Assembly (NCBI GenBank): GCA_014872785.1
Contig: WKFJ01000012.1
Span: forward strand, 28,290 to 92,289
DNA: 64,000 nt
Direction of reading: 5' to 3'
DNA from: Alteromonadaceae bacterium
GTDB lineage: Bacteria > Pseudomonadota > Gammaproteobacteria > Enterobacterales > Alteromonadaceae
Shown piece by piece: positions 20,780 to 29,693 of this stretch. Position 1 is the first letter of the stretch; every line of letters starts with the position of its first letter. Below the pieces are notes generated by a model that was not told where the DNA came from, made no database searches, and saw nothing but the letters and a program-made list of their open reading frames with translations. A program made the translations under genes and the position numbers.

Positions 20780-21988
20780 ATGAGTAAAACTATGTTTGAA
20801 ACTTTAGAGCTGGACGATGAGTTATGTCGCGCCGTTGCCGAAATGGGATTTAGTAAACCCACGTCAATTCAAAAAGAAGCGATTCCTGCCGCCCTTGACG
20901 GCGCTGACGTGCTTGCTTCAGCTCCTACCGGCACAGGCAAAACGGCTGCCTTTCTGTTACCGGCCAGTCAATTCCTGTTAGATTTTCCGAAACCACACTG
21001 TGAATTCGCTCGCATCCTGGTATTAACACCAACCAGAGAATTGGCACTGCAGGTCTACGAGCAGGCCAAAGCAATAACGGCTTACACCGGACAAAAAGTC
21101 GGTGTGATTATTGGCGGCATTAACTATGGTACTGACCATGCTGTACTGGACGAAGCGACCGATATTATTATTGCCACGCCGGGTCGCTTATTCGAACACA
21201 TAGAGCAAGAACGTTTTGATTGCCGGGAATTAGAGTGGCTGATTTTGGATGAGGCCGACCGCATGCTTGACATGGGGTTTGGTGGTATCGTTCAGCAAAT
21301 ATGTTCAGAAGCCAGATGGCGTAAACAAACTCTTTTGTTCTCAGCAACGCTAAACAGTGGCGATGTAAGACGGTTCGCCCATACGGTACTGAAAAACCCG
21401 GTGGAAGTGAGCGCTAGTCCTTCGCGAAAAGAACGACCAAAGATATTGCAATGGGTGCACTATGCCGATGACTTACAACACAAAGACGCCCTGCTAGAAC
21501 ATATCCTACGCAGTGAAAACATGGAAAAAGCCATCGTTTTTGTTAAAACACGAGAACGACTACATGCACTGTCGCAAAAGTTACATGAAGTTGGTTTATC
21601 CTGCTCTGCCATTCGCGGTGAGATGCCTCAAGACAAGCGAATTGCCGCATTAGAGCAGTTCAAATCGGGACAAACCAACATATTGGTCGCGACGGATGTT
21701 GCGGCGCGCGGCATTGATATTCCAGAGGTCAGCCACGCGATTAACTACGATTTGCCGAGAACAGCTGATGTTTATGTTCACCGCATTGGGCGAACGGGCA
21801 GAAGCGGCAATAAAGGCATCGCCATATCGTTGGTGGAAGCTCACGACATGACGGTACTCGATAAAATTCGTCGTTACACCGATGAGCCAATAAAGCCGCA
21901 AAAGATTGCTGGATTAGAGCCAAAGCACAAGGTTGCCAAGATTCCCAGTAAAAAGCCGAAAAAGAAAAAGGCCAAAAAGAAAAAATAG
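20780..21988 (+). CDS. srmB: DEAD-box RNA helicase SrmB
   Basis: SrmB acts early in 50S ribosome assembly. The 402-residue protein has the Q motif region (MGFSKPTSIQKEAIP), Walker A APTGTGKTAAF, PTRELALQ, ILDEADRMLDMGF, SATL and the C-terminal RIGRTGRSG. The tail is lysine-rich (KKPKKKKAKKKK), as usual for RNA-binding extensions. An internal ATG at 20792 (MFETLELDDEL) is an alternative start. It lies 20 bases after cca and upstream of rdgB. Confidence 0.93.
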   Translation: MSKTMFETLELDDELCRAVAEMGFSKPTSIQKEAIPAALDGADVLASAPTGTGKTAAFLLPASQFLLDFPKPHCEFARILVLTPTRELALQVYEQAKAITAYTGQKVGVIIGGINYGTDHAVLDEATDIIIATPGRLFEHIEQERFDCRELEWLILDEADRMLDMGFGGIVQQICSEARWRKQTLLFSATLNSGDVRRFAHTVLKNPVEVSASPSRKERPKILQWVHYADDLQHKDALLEHILRSENMEKAIVFVKTRERLHALSQKLHEVGLSCSAIRGEMPQDKRIAALEQFKSGQTNILVATDVAARGIDIPEVSHAINYDLPRTADVYVHRIGRTGRSGNKGIAISLVEAHDMTVLDKIRRYTDEPIKPQKIAGLEPKHKVAKIPSKKPKKKKAKKKK

Positions 21989-22023
21989 ACACGTAGACAC
22001 TGCGTAAAACAGGAATAACTTGC

Positions 22024-22626
22024 ATGAAGTCAATTGTCCTTGCCACGGGTAATAAGGGTAAAGTAAAAGAATTAGAAAAGGTTTTCGACCCATTTGGCGT
22101 TGAGCTTATCAGTCAGAATAAACTCAACATATGCTCTGCTCCTGAGACGGGCACCACGTTCGTGGAAAATGCCATTATCAAGTCAAGACACGCTGCTCAC
22201 AATGCAAAAATGCCGGCACTTGCAGATGACTCAGGACTGGTTGTGCCTGCCTTAAAAGGCAAACCAGGGATTTATTCAGCGCGTTTCGCAGGTGAAGATG
22301 CCAATGACGACGAAAACATAGACAAGCTGTTACACGACCTAAAAAAGAAAGATGACGATGAACGCGACGCCTACTTTCACTGTGCTCTGGTATTTATGCG
22401 TTCCGCAAAAGACCCTACGCCTATTATCTCGCAAGGAATATGGAAAGGTAGAATAACCAAGAAGCGCAAAGGTAAAGACGGTTTTGGATACGACCCAGTA
22501 TTTTGGGTCAATGAAATGGACTGTACCGCAGCGCAGCTTGACAAAGCATCCAAAAACGAAATAAGCCATCGCGGTAAGGCTGTGATTGCGATGATCAATA
22601 AAATGCGCACACTTGGTGTGCTCTAA
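22024..22626 (+). CDS. rdgB: XTP/dITP pyrophosphatase (RdgB/HAM1)
   Basis: Hydrolyses non-canonical purine triphosphates to keep them out of DNA. All family signatures are present: LATGNKGKVKELEKVF, ADDSGLVVPALKGKPG, DGFGYDPVF and SHRGKA. The 200-residue length is standard. hemW follows 20 bases later, a gene pair widely conserved in gammaproteobacteria. An AGGAATAA stretch lies before the ATG. Confidence 0.97.
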   Translation: MKSIVLATGNKGKVKELEKVFDPFGVELISQNKLNICSAPETGTTFVENAIIKSRHAAHNAKMPALADDSGLVVPALKGKPGIYSARFAGEDANDDENIDKLLHDLKKKDDDERDAYFHCALVFMRSAKDPTPIISQGIWKGRITKKRKGKDGFGYDPVFWVNEMDCTAAQLDKASKNEISHRGKAVIAMINKMRTLGVL

Positions 22627-22646
22627 AAGTCGATTGCGAGTCTAAT

Positions 22647-23792
22647 TTGTTACAACTGCCTCCCCTTTCACTTTACGTGCATATTCCTTGGTGTGTGCAA
22701 AAGTGTCCGTATTGCGATTTTAACTCTCACGGATTAAAAGGCACTATCCCTGAAACGGAGTATATAGCGCATCTACTCGACGATTTAACGCAAGACCTAA
22801 AATGGGTGCAGAACCGAGAAATCAGCACCATATTCATTGGTGGTGGTACCCCAAGTTTGTTGAGTGTTGAAGGGATGCACAATCTTATCTCTGGCATCGC
22901 GCAACGAGCCCAGCTTAGCGAAGACATTGAAGTGACGATGGAAGCCAATCCCGGTACGTTTGAAAAAGACAAATTCGTCGGTTTTAAACAAGCAGGTGTT
23001 AACCGTATTTCCATCGGAGTCCAGAGTTTTCAATCTGATAAGTTGCAAGGACTTGGACGCATCCACGGACAACGTGAGGCAATAACCGCAGGTACATTTG
23101 CAAAAGAAATTGGCTTATGCAGCTTCAATCTTGATTTGATGCACGGCTTGCCAGGTCAGTCTTTACAAGATGCGATGAGCGACTTGTCACAAGCGATTGA
23201 AATTGCCCCTCCACACCTGTCTTGGTATCAGCTAACTATAGAACCCAACACCCTGTTTCACTCAAAGCCCCCCACACTCCCCGAAGATGAAACCTTGTGG
23301 GATATTCAAGAAAAAGGGCACAAGTTACTCACCGACAATGGTTATGTTCAGTACGAAATTTCCGCTTATAGCCGCCCCGAGCACCAATGCAGGCACAATC
23401 TCAATTATTGGCGATTTGGTGATTATCTAGGAATCGGCTGCGGCGCACATGGCAAAATCACAGATCATAGCCAACAAAAAGTTTTTCGTACCAGCAAGAT
23501 AAAGCACCCGAAGGGCTACATGAATCTAACCAAGGACTATCTGCATCAACAATGGGACATTGAGTCTGATGAACTTGGTTTTGAATATTTTATGAACCGC
23601 TTTCGCCTGATAGAAGCCTGCCCAAAAAGTGAATTTGAGCATTACACAGGCCTTGCCTTATCTAACACAAATATACGCAACGCCTTGCAACCCAATATCG
23701 ACAAAGGGTTGCTCAGCGAGACTAATTCTCACTGGTATGTTACAGAACTGGGGAAACGTTACCTCAACAGTGTTTTAGAGAGTTTTGTGTAG
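22647..23792 (+). CDS. hemW: Radical SAM heme chaperone HemW
   Basis: A HemN-like protein that binds heme and is thought to deliver it to respiratory proteins. The radical-SAM cluster motif C-x3-C-x2-C is in HIPWCVQKCPYCDFNSH, followed by FIGGGTPSLLS and the HemN C-terminal domain. The length of 381 is typical of HemW, and the C-x-C extension of true HemN oxidases is absent. Start codon TTG at 22647, chosen because the conserved PPLSLYVHIPW follows at once. Paired with rdgB. Confidence 0.94.
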   Translation: MLQLPPLSLYVHIPWCVQKCPYCDFNSHGLKGTIPETEYIAHLLDDLTQDLKWVQNREISTIFIGGGTPSLLSVEGMHNLISGIAQRAQLSEDIEVTMEANPGTFEKDKFVGFKQAGVNRISIGVQSFQSDKLQGLGRIHGQREAITAGTFAKEIGLCSFNLDLMHGLPGQSLQDAMSDLSQAIEIAPPHLSWYQLTIEPNTLFHSKPPTLPEDETLWDIQEKGHKLLTDNGYVQYEISAYSRPEHQCRHNLNYWRFGDYLGIGCGAHGKITDHSQQKVFRTSKIKHPKGYMNLTKDYLHQQWDIESDELGFEYFMNRFRLIEACPKSEFEHYTGLALSNTNIRNALQPNIDKGLLSETNSHWYVTELGKRYLNSVLESFV

Positions 23793-24169
23793 GCTGAAGA
23801 AGGCAATATTAAGCTCGACATAAATCCAAACATCCCTTTAGATAAGTCGCGAATACAATTAATCATTTGCAAAAAAAACCATCCCAAGTCCTCACCTTTT
23901 GTAGGCGGTTAGACTCTTAAACATACTAAAAACTGTACCTTAGGACAGTTTCTCAACCTTGTAATCAAAGCTAACCTAAATTCGCTCTTTAGTTTACGAG
24001 CAAAGCAAATTTAGCCTAGACATTATTTAGGATAAAAACGAAAAGAGCTTTTTAGTAATCAAAATATTATCAAAAGATGAGCAACTGACTTTGGTTAGCG
24101 AACACCAAAACCAATAAAGTCAGCGTAATTAAACGGACCGACAGTCTTAATCAGAAGAAGGTCGAATGA
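23793..24169. other. Long A+T-rich leader/intergenic region before the GG-leader gene
   Basis: This 377-base stretch has no convincing coding frame. It contains an inverted repeat AAACTGT (23930-23936) / ACAGTTT (23945-23951). A second, longer one pairs CTGACTTT-GGTT (24085-24096) with AACCAATAAAGTCAG (24109-24123), separated by 12 bases and containing a small bulge; it ends about 45 bases before the small gene. These could be operators or leader RNA folds. Promoter boxes could not be fixed with confidence. Confidence 0.4.
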
Positions 24170-24475
24170 ATGGAGTACAACATAATGTATGAATTAAACG
24201 TAGATGAGTTAGATGAAGTTAATGGTGGTGGATTAGCTGGCGCTGCTATCGGCGGTGCAATAGGAGCTGTTGGAGGCTTTTTTGCAGGAGCCGCTGGCGC
24301 CGCTTTTGGCAGCAATACTCAATCGGTATCAAGCGCAATGTTTAATATTGGAATGGCTGTGGTTAATGGCGCTACAATCGGTTCTGGTGTTGGACTTGTA
24401 GGACAGGTATCGGTGGCAGTGGGAACATTAGTAGGCAATGAAGTTGTATCTGAAGCAATTTCTACGGACGAATAA
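24170..24475 (+). CDS. Double-glycine-leader, bacteriocin-like small protein
   Basis: A 101-residue product (96 if ATG 24185 is used). The N-terminus MYELNVDELDEVNGG fits the double-glycine leader of class II bacteriocins and microcins, which is cut by the C39 peptidase domain of a dedicated ABC exporter. After GG the core is Gly/Ala-rich with GxxxG-type repeats (LAGAAIGGAIGAVGGFFAG), the composition of membrane-active bacteriocins, and ends VVSEAISTDE. Both starts have ribosome sites (AAGAAGG before 24170, GGAG before 24185). A terminator follows, then two small membrane proteins that might confer immunity. No exporter lies nearby, so export would depend on one elsewhere. Toxic activity is inference. 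Confidence 0.72.
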   Translation: MEYNIMYELNVDELDEVNGGGLAGAAIGGAIGAVGGFFAGAAGAAFGSNTQSVSSAMFNIGMAVVNGATIGSGVGLVGQVSVAVGTLVGNEVVSEAISTDE

Positions 24476-24484
24476 TAACTTTTT

Positions 24485-24512
24485 AGGAGTCTTATGGTTA
24501 GACTCCTGTTTT
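24485..24512 (+). terminator. Terminator after the GG-leader gene
   Basis: AGGAGTCT (24485-24492), loop TATGGTT, AGACTCCT (24500-24507), then GTTTT. An 8-base perfect stem just after the stop. Confidence 0.8.
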
Positions 24513-24567
24513 CGATATTTTGGGAAGAATTTGGTCAATTATGTTGACTAAAATAAGGAGTATCATT

Positions 24568-24765
24568 GTGAGATATGCGGATTGGATTGGCTTAGGTGTT
24601 GGTATTTTTCTCGGTGGGATTTGTGCTTTTGGATTTACAAGAGGTTTAGAATTACATATCGGTCTGAGCGAAAGCAGCACAGTTTTCGTTTTTATGTTTG
24701 TATTCGGCTTATTGGGAAAAAAGCTGGGAACATCACTAAACCAACGCAGTAGAAAAACTGAGTGA
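24568..24765 (+). CDS. Small two-segment membrane protein, 65 aa; immunity candidate
   Basis: GTG 24568 is chosen because AAGGAG lies seven bases upstream; longer frames to 24520 lack such a site. The product begins MRYADWIGLGVGIFLGGICA and has two hydrophobic segments separated by a short loop (RGLELHIGLSESS), with a basic tail (NQRSRKTE). Size, topology and position right after a bacteriocin-like gene fit an immunity protein, but no family was recognised and the assignment is inference only. Confidence 0.55.
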   Translation: MRYADWIGLGVGIFLGGICAFGFTRGLELHIGLSESSTVFVFMFVFGLLGKKLGTSLNQRSRKTE

Positions 24766-24892
24766 TATACAAAAAAACGTTAGGGTTAAATATTTTAAAG
24801 TTAAAACGCAGTGAACTTTACAACATGTTCTATAAAGTGCCTTTGCATATTTCGCTCGAGACTTGTAATTTCCCCTTCACTTAGGATAAATC

Positions 24893-25159
24893 ATGTCAGA
24901 CACACTCGAAATTTTGTTGCTACTTCTGATGGCGACGACAATCCATTTTTCAGTATTGGTATTTCACAATAAAAATAAGTTTAGTATGGCGACTTTTTAC
25001 AAGGCATCTAGAAGAATCGTAGGTTTTTTAGTTATTTTGTTAGCCATAATGGTGATTTTAAAACCACTTCTAAAAACCACTTCGGATGAATTGATTGTAA
25101 TCGTCATAGTTACCTATGCGGTTTTCTATAAATATTTCTCCAATGACTACAAAAAATAG
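24893..25159 (+). CDS. Small three-segment membrane protein, 88 aa
   Basis: ATG 24893 with a possible TTAGGA ribosome site upstream. Three hydrophobic segments are visible (LEILLLLLMATTIHFSVLVF, IVGFLVILLAIMVILKPL, ELIVIVIVTYAVFYKYF) with lysines in the loops. No family recognised. Together with the preceding 65-residue protein and the GG-leader gene it forms a low-GC cluster of small, membrane-related products, so it could be a second immunity or accessory protein. Confidence 0.5.
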   Translation: MSDTLEILLLLLMATTIHFSVLVFHNKNKFSMATFYKASRRIVGFLVILLAIMVILKPLLKTTSDELIVIVIVTYAVFYKYFSNDYKK

Positions 25160-25446
25160 GTACACAAAGACTTCTAAACACAAAAGCAATAGATTTACTC
25201 GCTCGGCAATTCGCCCGAATCACGAACATTATGAGTGAAACTGCAAAACCAATGTCGAGTTTCTTCAAAGTGAAGTAAGTAGAACAAACTTATTGTTGAG
25301 AAATAAGGCCATGAATTGACCAAACACGATTTTTTTGGCCAATAGACTTGATGCAAATGAATTGCGAATTAACGAATGAGCTAACGCTTCACTAGTAGCC
25401 AGTTTTTCCAGAAAGTTTGATTTATTAATTGATGAGAAGCACAAAT
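25160..25446. other. A+T-rich spacer after the small membrane protein
   Basis: About 290 bases with no credible gene. An imperfect repeat GGCCA...TGGCC (about 25308-25344) encloses a T-run. It is downstream of both flanking genes, so it may contain terminators, but none is clear. Confidence 0.35.
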
Positions 25447-26847
25447 CTACAAAGATTCGTCGCCTTCAATCTGTAACAGAATAGTGAAAATAGTACCTTT
25501 ACCTACTTCGCTTGAGACTTGCAAACTTCCTCCCAACGCTTCGACAATCGACTGTGATATATATAAACCAAGTCCAGTGCCCTCACCTACTGTCTTGGTG
25601 GTATAAAATGGCGTAAATAGGTTATCGAGTGCGTCTTCTTCAATGCCACTGCCATTATCCTCTACGGTAATTACCACACAATTGTTTTGTTCATCATGAG
25701 TTGTCGTAAGGGTGATTAAACCGTTCTCATTCACGGCCTGACTGGCGTTAACCACCAAATTTACAATTACCTGACCGAGTTTACGCTTATCTCCTTTAAC
25801 CTTAGGCACTGGGTTTAGGTTTAGCACTAATTCAGCCTTTAATTTGATTTCAGGTTTTACCAAAATCAACACGTCATTGATGCTCTCGACAACGTCAAAT
25901 TCGTTTAGCTCAATAGAACCGTCTTCATGTACGAATGATTTGAGGCTTTTCACTATATTTTCTACTCGCGAAAGCCCATCTGCTGACTCTTTAAAGACAC
26001 TTGTGAATTCTTCCATCATCCAATCAATTTCGCTGTCTTGATAATAGGAAATAAGCGCTTCCAATGGCTCCTTGGTCGCGGAACTAGACTCAGAGAGCGA
26101 CTTGGTCAACTCTACTAATTTTTGCAATACTGGCCACTCATTTTGTACAAAGTCCATATTAGCTTTGACAAACCCGACTGGGTTATTGATCTCATGAGCC
26201 ACACCTGAAGCTAAAAGACCGATGGCAGCCATCTTTTCTGAACGCAATAGTGAGCGCTCGGCGTTCTCTTTGGCTTCTCTTAACTGCGCCGATTCCATTG
26301 CCATCAACTTAGCCTGTACACTTAACAACGCCTGATCTGTGTACGCTTGAAAATGAGAGAAAGTGGCGACACTTTCTTGGGTATAGAACCCGGCCTCAGG
26401 ATGTCCGAAAACAATGATCTCATTGTTATTACGCACAGTCAGCGGACACAGCAATAATGCACTGACATTGCTTTCTAAAGAGTCTAAGACAGACGTGTCT
26501 ATTTTCATCAATCGCTTATTGATAACCGCCGATGCCTTACCCGCTAAAACCTTTTCAAAAAGAGGGTTCATTTGCCAAATTGAACCAATCAATGCGTTTT
26601 GTGTTGCCAGAGTACAACGAAGTGAATTCGCCTCTTTATGCTCAAGTACAAACGACTCTTGATAGGGCAAAATAGCGCGGAACATTTCAAACATACTGGT
26701 ATATAGCTCGTCTGTCGTATTAGCTTCTAGTACTTCTCTAATACCTTGCAGCAACTGAGTCTGCTGCTGCTCCGCTTGTTCGGCTTGCTTTTTGAGACGA
26801 TTCAGTAGATTAAATTTTTCCAGTAGCGCTTCGTAGTCTTCTTTCAT
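25447..26847 (-). CDS. Histidine kinase with GAF-like input, paired with FIST protein
   Basis: A soluble 466-residue kinase. The N-terminal coiled coil (residues 1-45) is followed by a GAF-like domain to about residue 185, a second short coiled coil, HisKA with the phospho-acceptor in GVAHEINNPVG near residue 216, and an HATPase domain with N box NLVVNASQAV, G1 DNGSGIEE, F LFTPFYTTK and G2 GEGTGLGLYIS. No receiver domain and no nearby response regulator. Its ATG overlaps the stop of the FIST gene by four bases, so the two are translated together and the FIST protein is likely its sensory partner. Confidence 0.88.
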   Translation of the reverse strand: MKEDYEALLEKFNLLNRLKKQAEQAEQQQTQLLQGIREVLEANTTDELYTSMFEMFRAILPYQESFVLEHKEANSLRCTLATQNALIGSIWQMNPLFEKVLAGKASAVINKRLMKIDTSVLDSLESNVSALLLCPLTVRNNNEIIVFGHPEAGFYTQESVATFSHFQAYTDQALLSVQAKLMAMESAQLREAKENAERSLLRSEKMAAIGLLASGVAHEINNPVGFVKANMDFVQNEWPVLQKLVELTKSLSESSSATKEPLEALISYYQDSEIDWMMEEFTSVFKESADGLSRVENIVKSLKSFVHEDGSIELNEFDVVESINDVLILVKPEIKLKAELVLNLNPVPKVKGDKRKLGQVIVNLVVNASQAVNENGLITLTTTHDEQNNCVVITVEDNGSGIEEDALDNLFTPFYTTKTVGEGTGLGLYISQSIVEALGGSLQVSSEVGKGTIFTILLQIEGDESL

Positions 26848-28034
26848 GAACCAAATACAACCGCAGAAATCATTAAATTACCATGACGGTTTTGCTTATC
26901 AAGAAACTGTCCTTGTTCACCAAACGTGTAGGCGGCAACTACCGGAATACCATCAATACCTTTCCTTACATGCCCCAGCATAGTATCGACCTCATCTCCT
27001 ATCGCCAGCATGCAACCGGCACAATATATCATTAATACACCAACAGGCTCAGAGGAAATGGGTAAAAGCTCAATAGCGTTAGCGACCACCTTCTCGGCTC
27101 TAACTGCCAGACTTTCGACGCTGCCTTCCATTAGGGTAAATTCAGTGTCGGCACTCACTTCGGTGAATAGTGATAAGCCACCTTGTTCAGTTACATCACT
27201 TGGGTGAGATAATAAATATTCCGGCACACCGTGAGAGATACTCACTTCGTGGCCTAATGGTGACAACGTGGTTTCAGCCAACACGCTGCGATCGTCTCCC
27301 TCTAACTTTGCACTTATACTTCCCCCCGTGAGGGCGTCGTAATAATCCGCTGCAGACTGACCATTAATAGATGTGAGTTCACGGCCATGAGCTTCAGTGA
27401 CCTTGCACGTCTTATCACTGGGTTTATAACCTGAGCTGTAACTCATCCCTAATGGTTTAGATGTGTGTAATACAGATACCATAACCAAATCTGAACCACT
27501 CTGTTCCCGGGAAGCAAATTGCCAATTACCACTGATATCATTATCTGCACCACTGCCGCCAAAAACCGGAATTTTGCTACCGGCAATATCTGCAAATCCG
27601 GCCAAAATCGCCTCTTCCTCGCCGGGAGGCAGTGCACACCATATTAATGCAGGGCTCTCGTATTCCAAGCCGCTGTTTTCAAGTGCATTTAATAATGCTT
27701 GCTGAGCGGCTTGTTGAGGGTCACTTTTGCCAATACTTGCAACGCCAACACCGTAATGTCCCTCGCTATCTTCAAGGCAAAAAAGGACCAAATCATTCTT
27801 ACTCGCATACTTGTCGCCATCACTGCCAAGTGCACCGGAGCATGAGCTAGTTAACATAAAAGGACAATCCACTAAATTAACTAGGGTCTCACGAAGCGCG
27901 TTTACAGAGTGTTCAGTATTGAAATAACCAATGACTAACGATGGTGTATAACCCAATGATTGCAACTGGTTAGACATATCTGCAATGATTGCTTCAGTTG
28001 TCCCATGTTCGACTGTAATTGCATTTATCTTCAT
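26844..28034 (-). CDS. FIST-domain sensor protein (NosP-like layout)
   Basis: A cytoplasmic protein of about 396 residues with an N-terminal FIST domain (LVIGYFNTEHS, SCSGALGSDGD, PVFGGSGADND) and a FIST_C domain with the segment IYCAGCMLAIGDEVDTML. FIST proteins encoded next to histidine kinases include NosP, a heme protein that senses nitric oxide and controls its partner kinase. That role is plausible here from architecture and operon structure, but the heme ligand is not identifiable by eye; other FIST proteins may bind small ligands. GTG 28046 is an alternative start four codons upstream. Confidence 0.85.
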   Translation of the reverse strand: MKINAITVEHGTTEAIIADMSNQLQSLGYTPSLVIGYFNTEHSVNALRETLVNLVDCPFMLTSSCSGALGSDGDKYASKNDLVLFCLEDSEGHYGVGVASIGKSDPQQAAQQALLNALENSGLEYESPALIWCALPPGEEEAILAGFADIAGSKIPVFGGSGADNDISGNWQFASREQSGSDLVMVSVLHTSKPLGMSYSSGYKPSDKTCKVTEAHGRELTSINGQSAADYYDALTGGSISAKLEGDDRSVLAETTLSPLGHEVSISHGVPEYLLSHPSDVTEQGGLSLFTEVSADTEFTLMEGSVESLAVRAEKVVANAIELLPISSEPVGVLMIYCAGCMLAIGDEVDTMLGHVRKGIDGIPVVAAYTFGEQGQFLDKQNRHGNLMISAVVFGS

Positions 28035-28336
28035 CAATTCAATCACTTAAATTCGTTTTGACGTTATATTTTATAATAATAGTGTGCATTTATAAGTTAG
28101 CCTAATCAGAGGGAGTAATTAATATTTGCGGGTTTAAACTAGAGCCTGTTGTACCCTCCTACTATTTACATCAACCTTTGGCAATTAACATCGCTCCCCC
28201 GCTACTAAGCCTCTACACAAACATTTTTACATATAAATAAGTTATTGATTTTAATAATTTTTATTCGGTTCTGAAAGCTTACCCTAATCTCTGATTAATT
28301 TTTGTACTTGCCTAAACCAAAAACCAGTTGTACCAT

Positions 28337-28350
28337 TACCATGCATGGTA
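28337..28350. promoter_or_regulatory. Perfect 14-base palindrome, candidate operator
   Basis: TACCATGCATGGTA is its own reverse complement. It lies 69 bases before the GntR-family start, and GTACCAT...ATGGTAC half-sites extend around it. YtrA-type GntR regulators usually bind such sites in their own promoter. Confidence 0.5.
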
Positions 28351-28368
28351 CATATGGTTCATAATAAT

Positions 28369-28389
28369 ACTCGTCTACATATGACGAGT
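28369..28389. promoter_or_regulatory. Second inverted repeat before the GntR gene
   Basis: ACTCGTC (28369-28375) and GACGAGT (28383-28389) flank a 7-base spacer TACATAT. It lies just downstream of an AT-rich possible -10 region and could be an operator or a leader hairpin. Confidence 0.45.
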
Positions 28390-28418
28390 TTGGACCAGTC
28401 ATTCGCAAAGGAGGAGCT

Positions 28419-28799
28419 ATGCAAATCAGTGTGGATATTGACGACCCGATACCGCTATTTGTGCAAATCATTGAACAGATAAAGCAAGCGGTAGTGGAGC
28501 ACAATTTGATTCCAGGACAGCCGTTGCCATCGATAAGGCAGTTGGCGAATGATCTGAATCTAAATAGTAAGACCGTAGCAAAGGCATACAAGTTATTAGA
28601 GCGCGACGCGATTATTCAAAGTAAGGGCTACCGCGGTACCTTTATTCATCCGGATGCAGCGTCTAATTGCGGTACCAATTTGAAAGGATTAATCGCTGAA
28701 ACATTGGAGCAAGCCATATCTCAACTGCGCAACGAAGGGGCAACCGATTCCGAAATAAGAATTGAGTTTGCCAACATAATGAACAACAGAGTGAGTTAG
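28419..28799 (+). CDS. GntR-family regulator, YtrA type
   Basis: A short 126-residue regulator: the winged helix-turn-helix occupies residues 10-75 (PLPSIRQLANDLNLNSKTVA, KAYKLLERDAII) and is followed only by a short helical tail for dimerisation, as in the YtrA subfamily. These usually repress an operon containing themselves and a membrane protein or ABC transporter. The membrane-protein gene starts nine bases after the stop. The start has a strong GGAGGAG. Palindromes upstream suggest autoregulation. Confidence 0.9.
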   Translation: MQISVDIDDPIPLFVQIIEQIKQAVVEHNLIPGQPLPSIRQLANDLNLNSKTVAKAYKLLERDAIIQSKGYRGTFIHPDAASNCGTNLKGLIAETLEQAISQLRNEGATDSEIRIEFANIMNNRVS

Positions 28800-28808
28800 G
28801 GGAATACT

Positions 28809-29693
28809 ATGTTAGAGACTGTAATTTTTTATTTACTATTCATTAGCCAAATAGGCTTGTTTTCCTACTACTTTCCCAAACAGTTGCATCAACGAATGCA
28901 ATTTGTAATCGGTGCTTATCCACCCGAACAATATCCAAAACTGTATCCCAAAAAGGTGGACGAATACCACGCGTTCCACCGTCGTTATTGGCGCCTAAAC
29001 CAAATGTTGATGTTGGCGGGGATTCTTATTTTGTCGGTCATCATGATTCTACAAGTCAACGTGCTGAATGACGATTTTGCGTTGATCCCCTGGGCATATT
29101 TTATGGTGCAGTTCATTCCTCTGTTTATGTTGGAGTTCTCTGAGTTCAATCAAATAAAGCAAATGCGTGAACACGATACCCGCAGCAAACGAACGGCACA
29201 GCTTTCGAGTAAAGGGGTATTTGATTATTTAAGTATGGGAGAAGTTATTATGACAGCTTTGTTTTTTATCGGTGCAGCGGGCATCGCACTTATCGTCGAC
29301 AACCCTGACTTCCCCAATAAAATTGAAGACGTTGGCGCAGTATTTGTGTTGTTAGGTACGAATCTATTCTTTTTCGGCATGAGTTACTGGACGATGCGGG
29401 TACGCAAGTTTGACCCTTATCAAGCACCTGAAGACAGAGATAAAGTCATATTGACTACTCTCAAATCTGCCCTCTACACCAGTATAGGCTTGAGTATATT
29501 TATGGCTGCTACCGTGTTATTGGACGCCAACAACATGGATTATTTAATGCCAAGCCTTATCAGCCTGTATTGTCAGGGCATTGCCTTTGCCACCCTGATG
29601 ATGATGTTGCGCAACTTGGATATCAATAAAATAAACTTTGAAGTTTATCGAGCCAGCCCAGAGCAAAACATCGCTAAATCGGTGCAGCAATAG
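28809..29693 (+). CDS. Multi-spanning membrane protein under the GntR-type regulator
   Basis: A 294-residue inner-membrane protein with about seven hydrophobic segments (for example IFYLLFISQIGLFSYYF, MLMLAGILILSVIMILQV, VFVLLGTNLFFFGMSYW). I do not recognise the family. It is almost certainly co-transcribed with the preceding regulator and presumably its target. The 3' end overlaps the convergent kinase-like gene by 20 bases. Confidence 0.75.
   Translation: MLETVIFYLLFISQIGLFSYYFPKQLHQRMQFVIGAYPPEQYPKLYPKKVDEYHAFHRRYWRLNQMLMLAGILILSVIMILQVNVLNDDFALIPWAYFMVQFIPLFMLEFSEFNQIKQMREHDTRSKRTAQLSSKGVFDYLSMGEVIMTALFFIGAAGIALIVDNPDFPNKIEDVGAVFVLLGTNLFFFGMSYWTMRVRKFDPYQAPEDRDKVILTTLKSALYTSIGLSIFMAATVLLDANNMDYLMPSLISLYCQGIAFATLMMMLRNLDINKINFEVYRASPEQNIAKSVQQ

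Larger units (their letters stand above)
28047..28418. other. Divergent intergenic region FIST gene/GntR gene
   Basis: A 372-base A+T-rich spacer between divergent genes. The half near the GntR gene contains two palindromes (annotated separately). The half near the FIST gene is rich in TATAAT-like sequences, so its promoter cannot be pinned down. No small gene was convincing. Confidence 0.4.

Noticed and set aside
25200..25270. 15-codon frame (MSETAKPMSSFFKVK) in the spacer after the small membrane proteins
   Set aside because: Too short, no ribosome site and no downstream structure; not supported as a gene.
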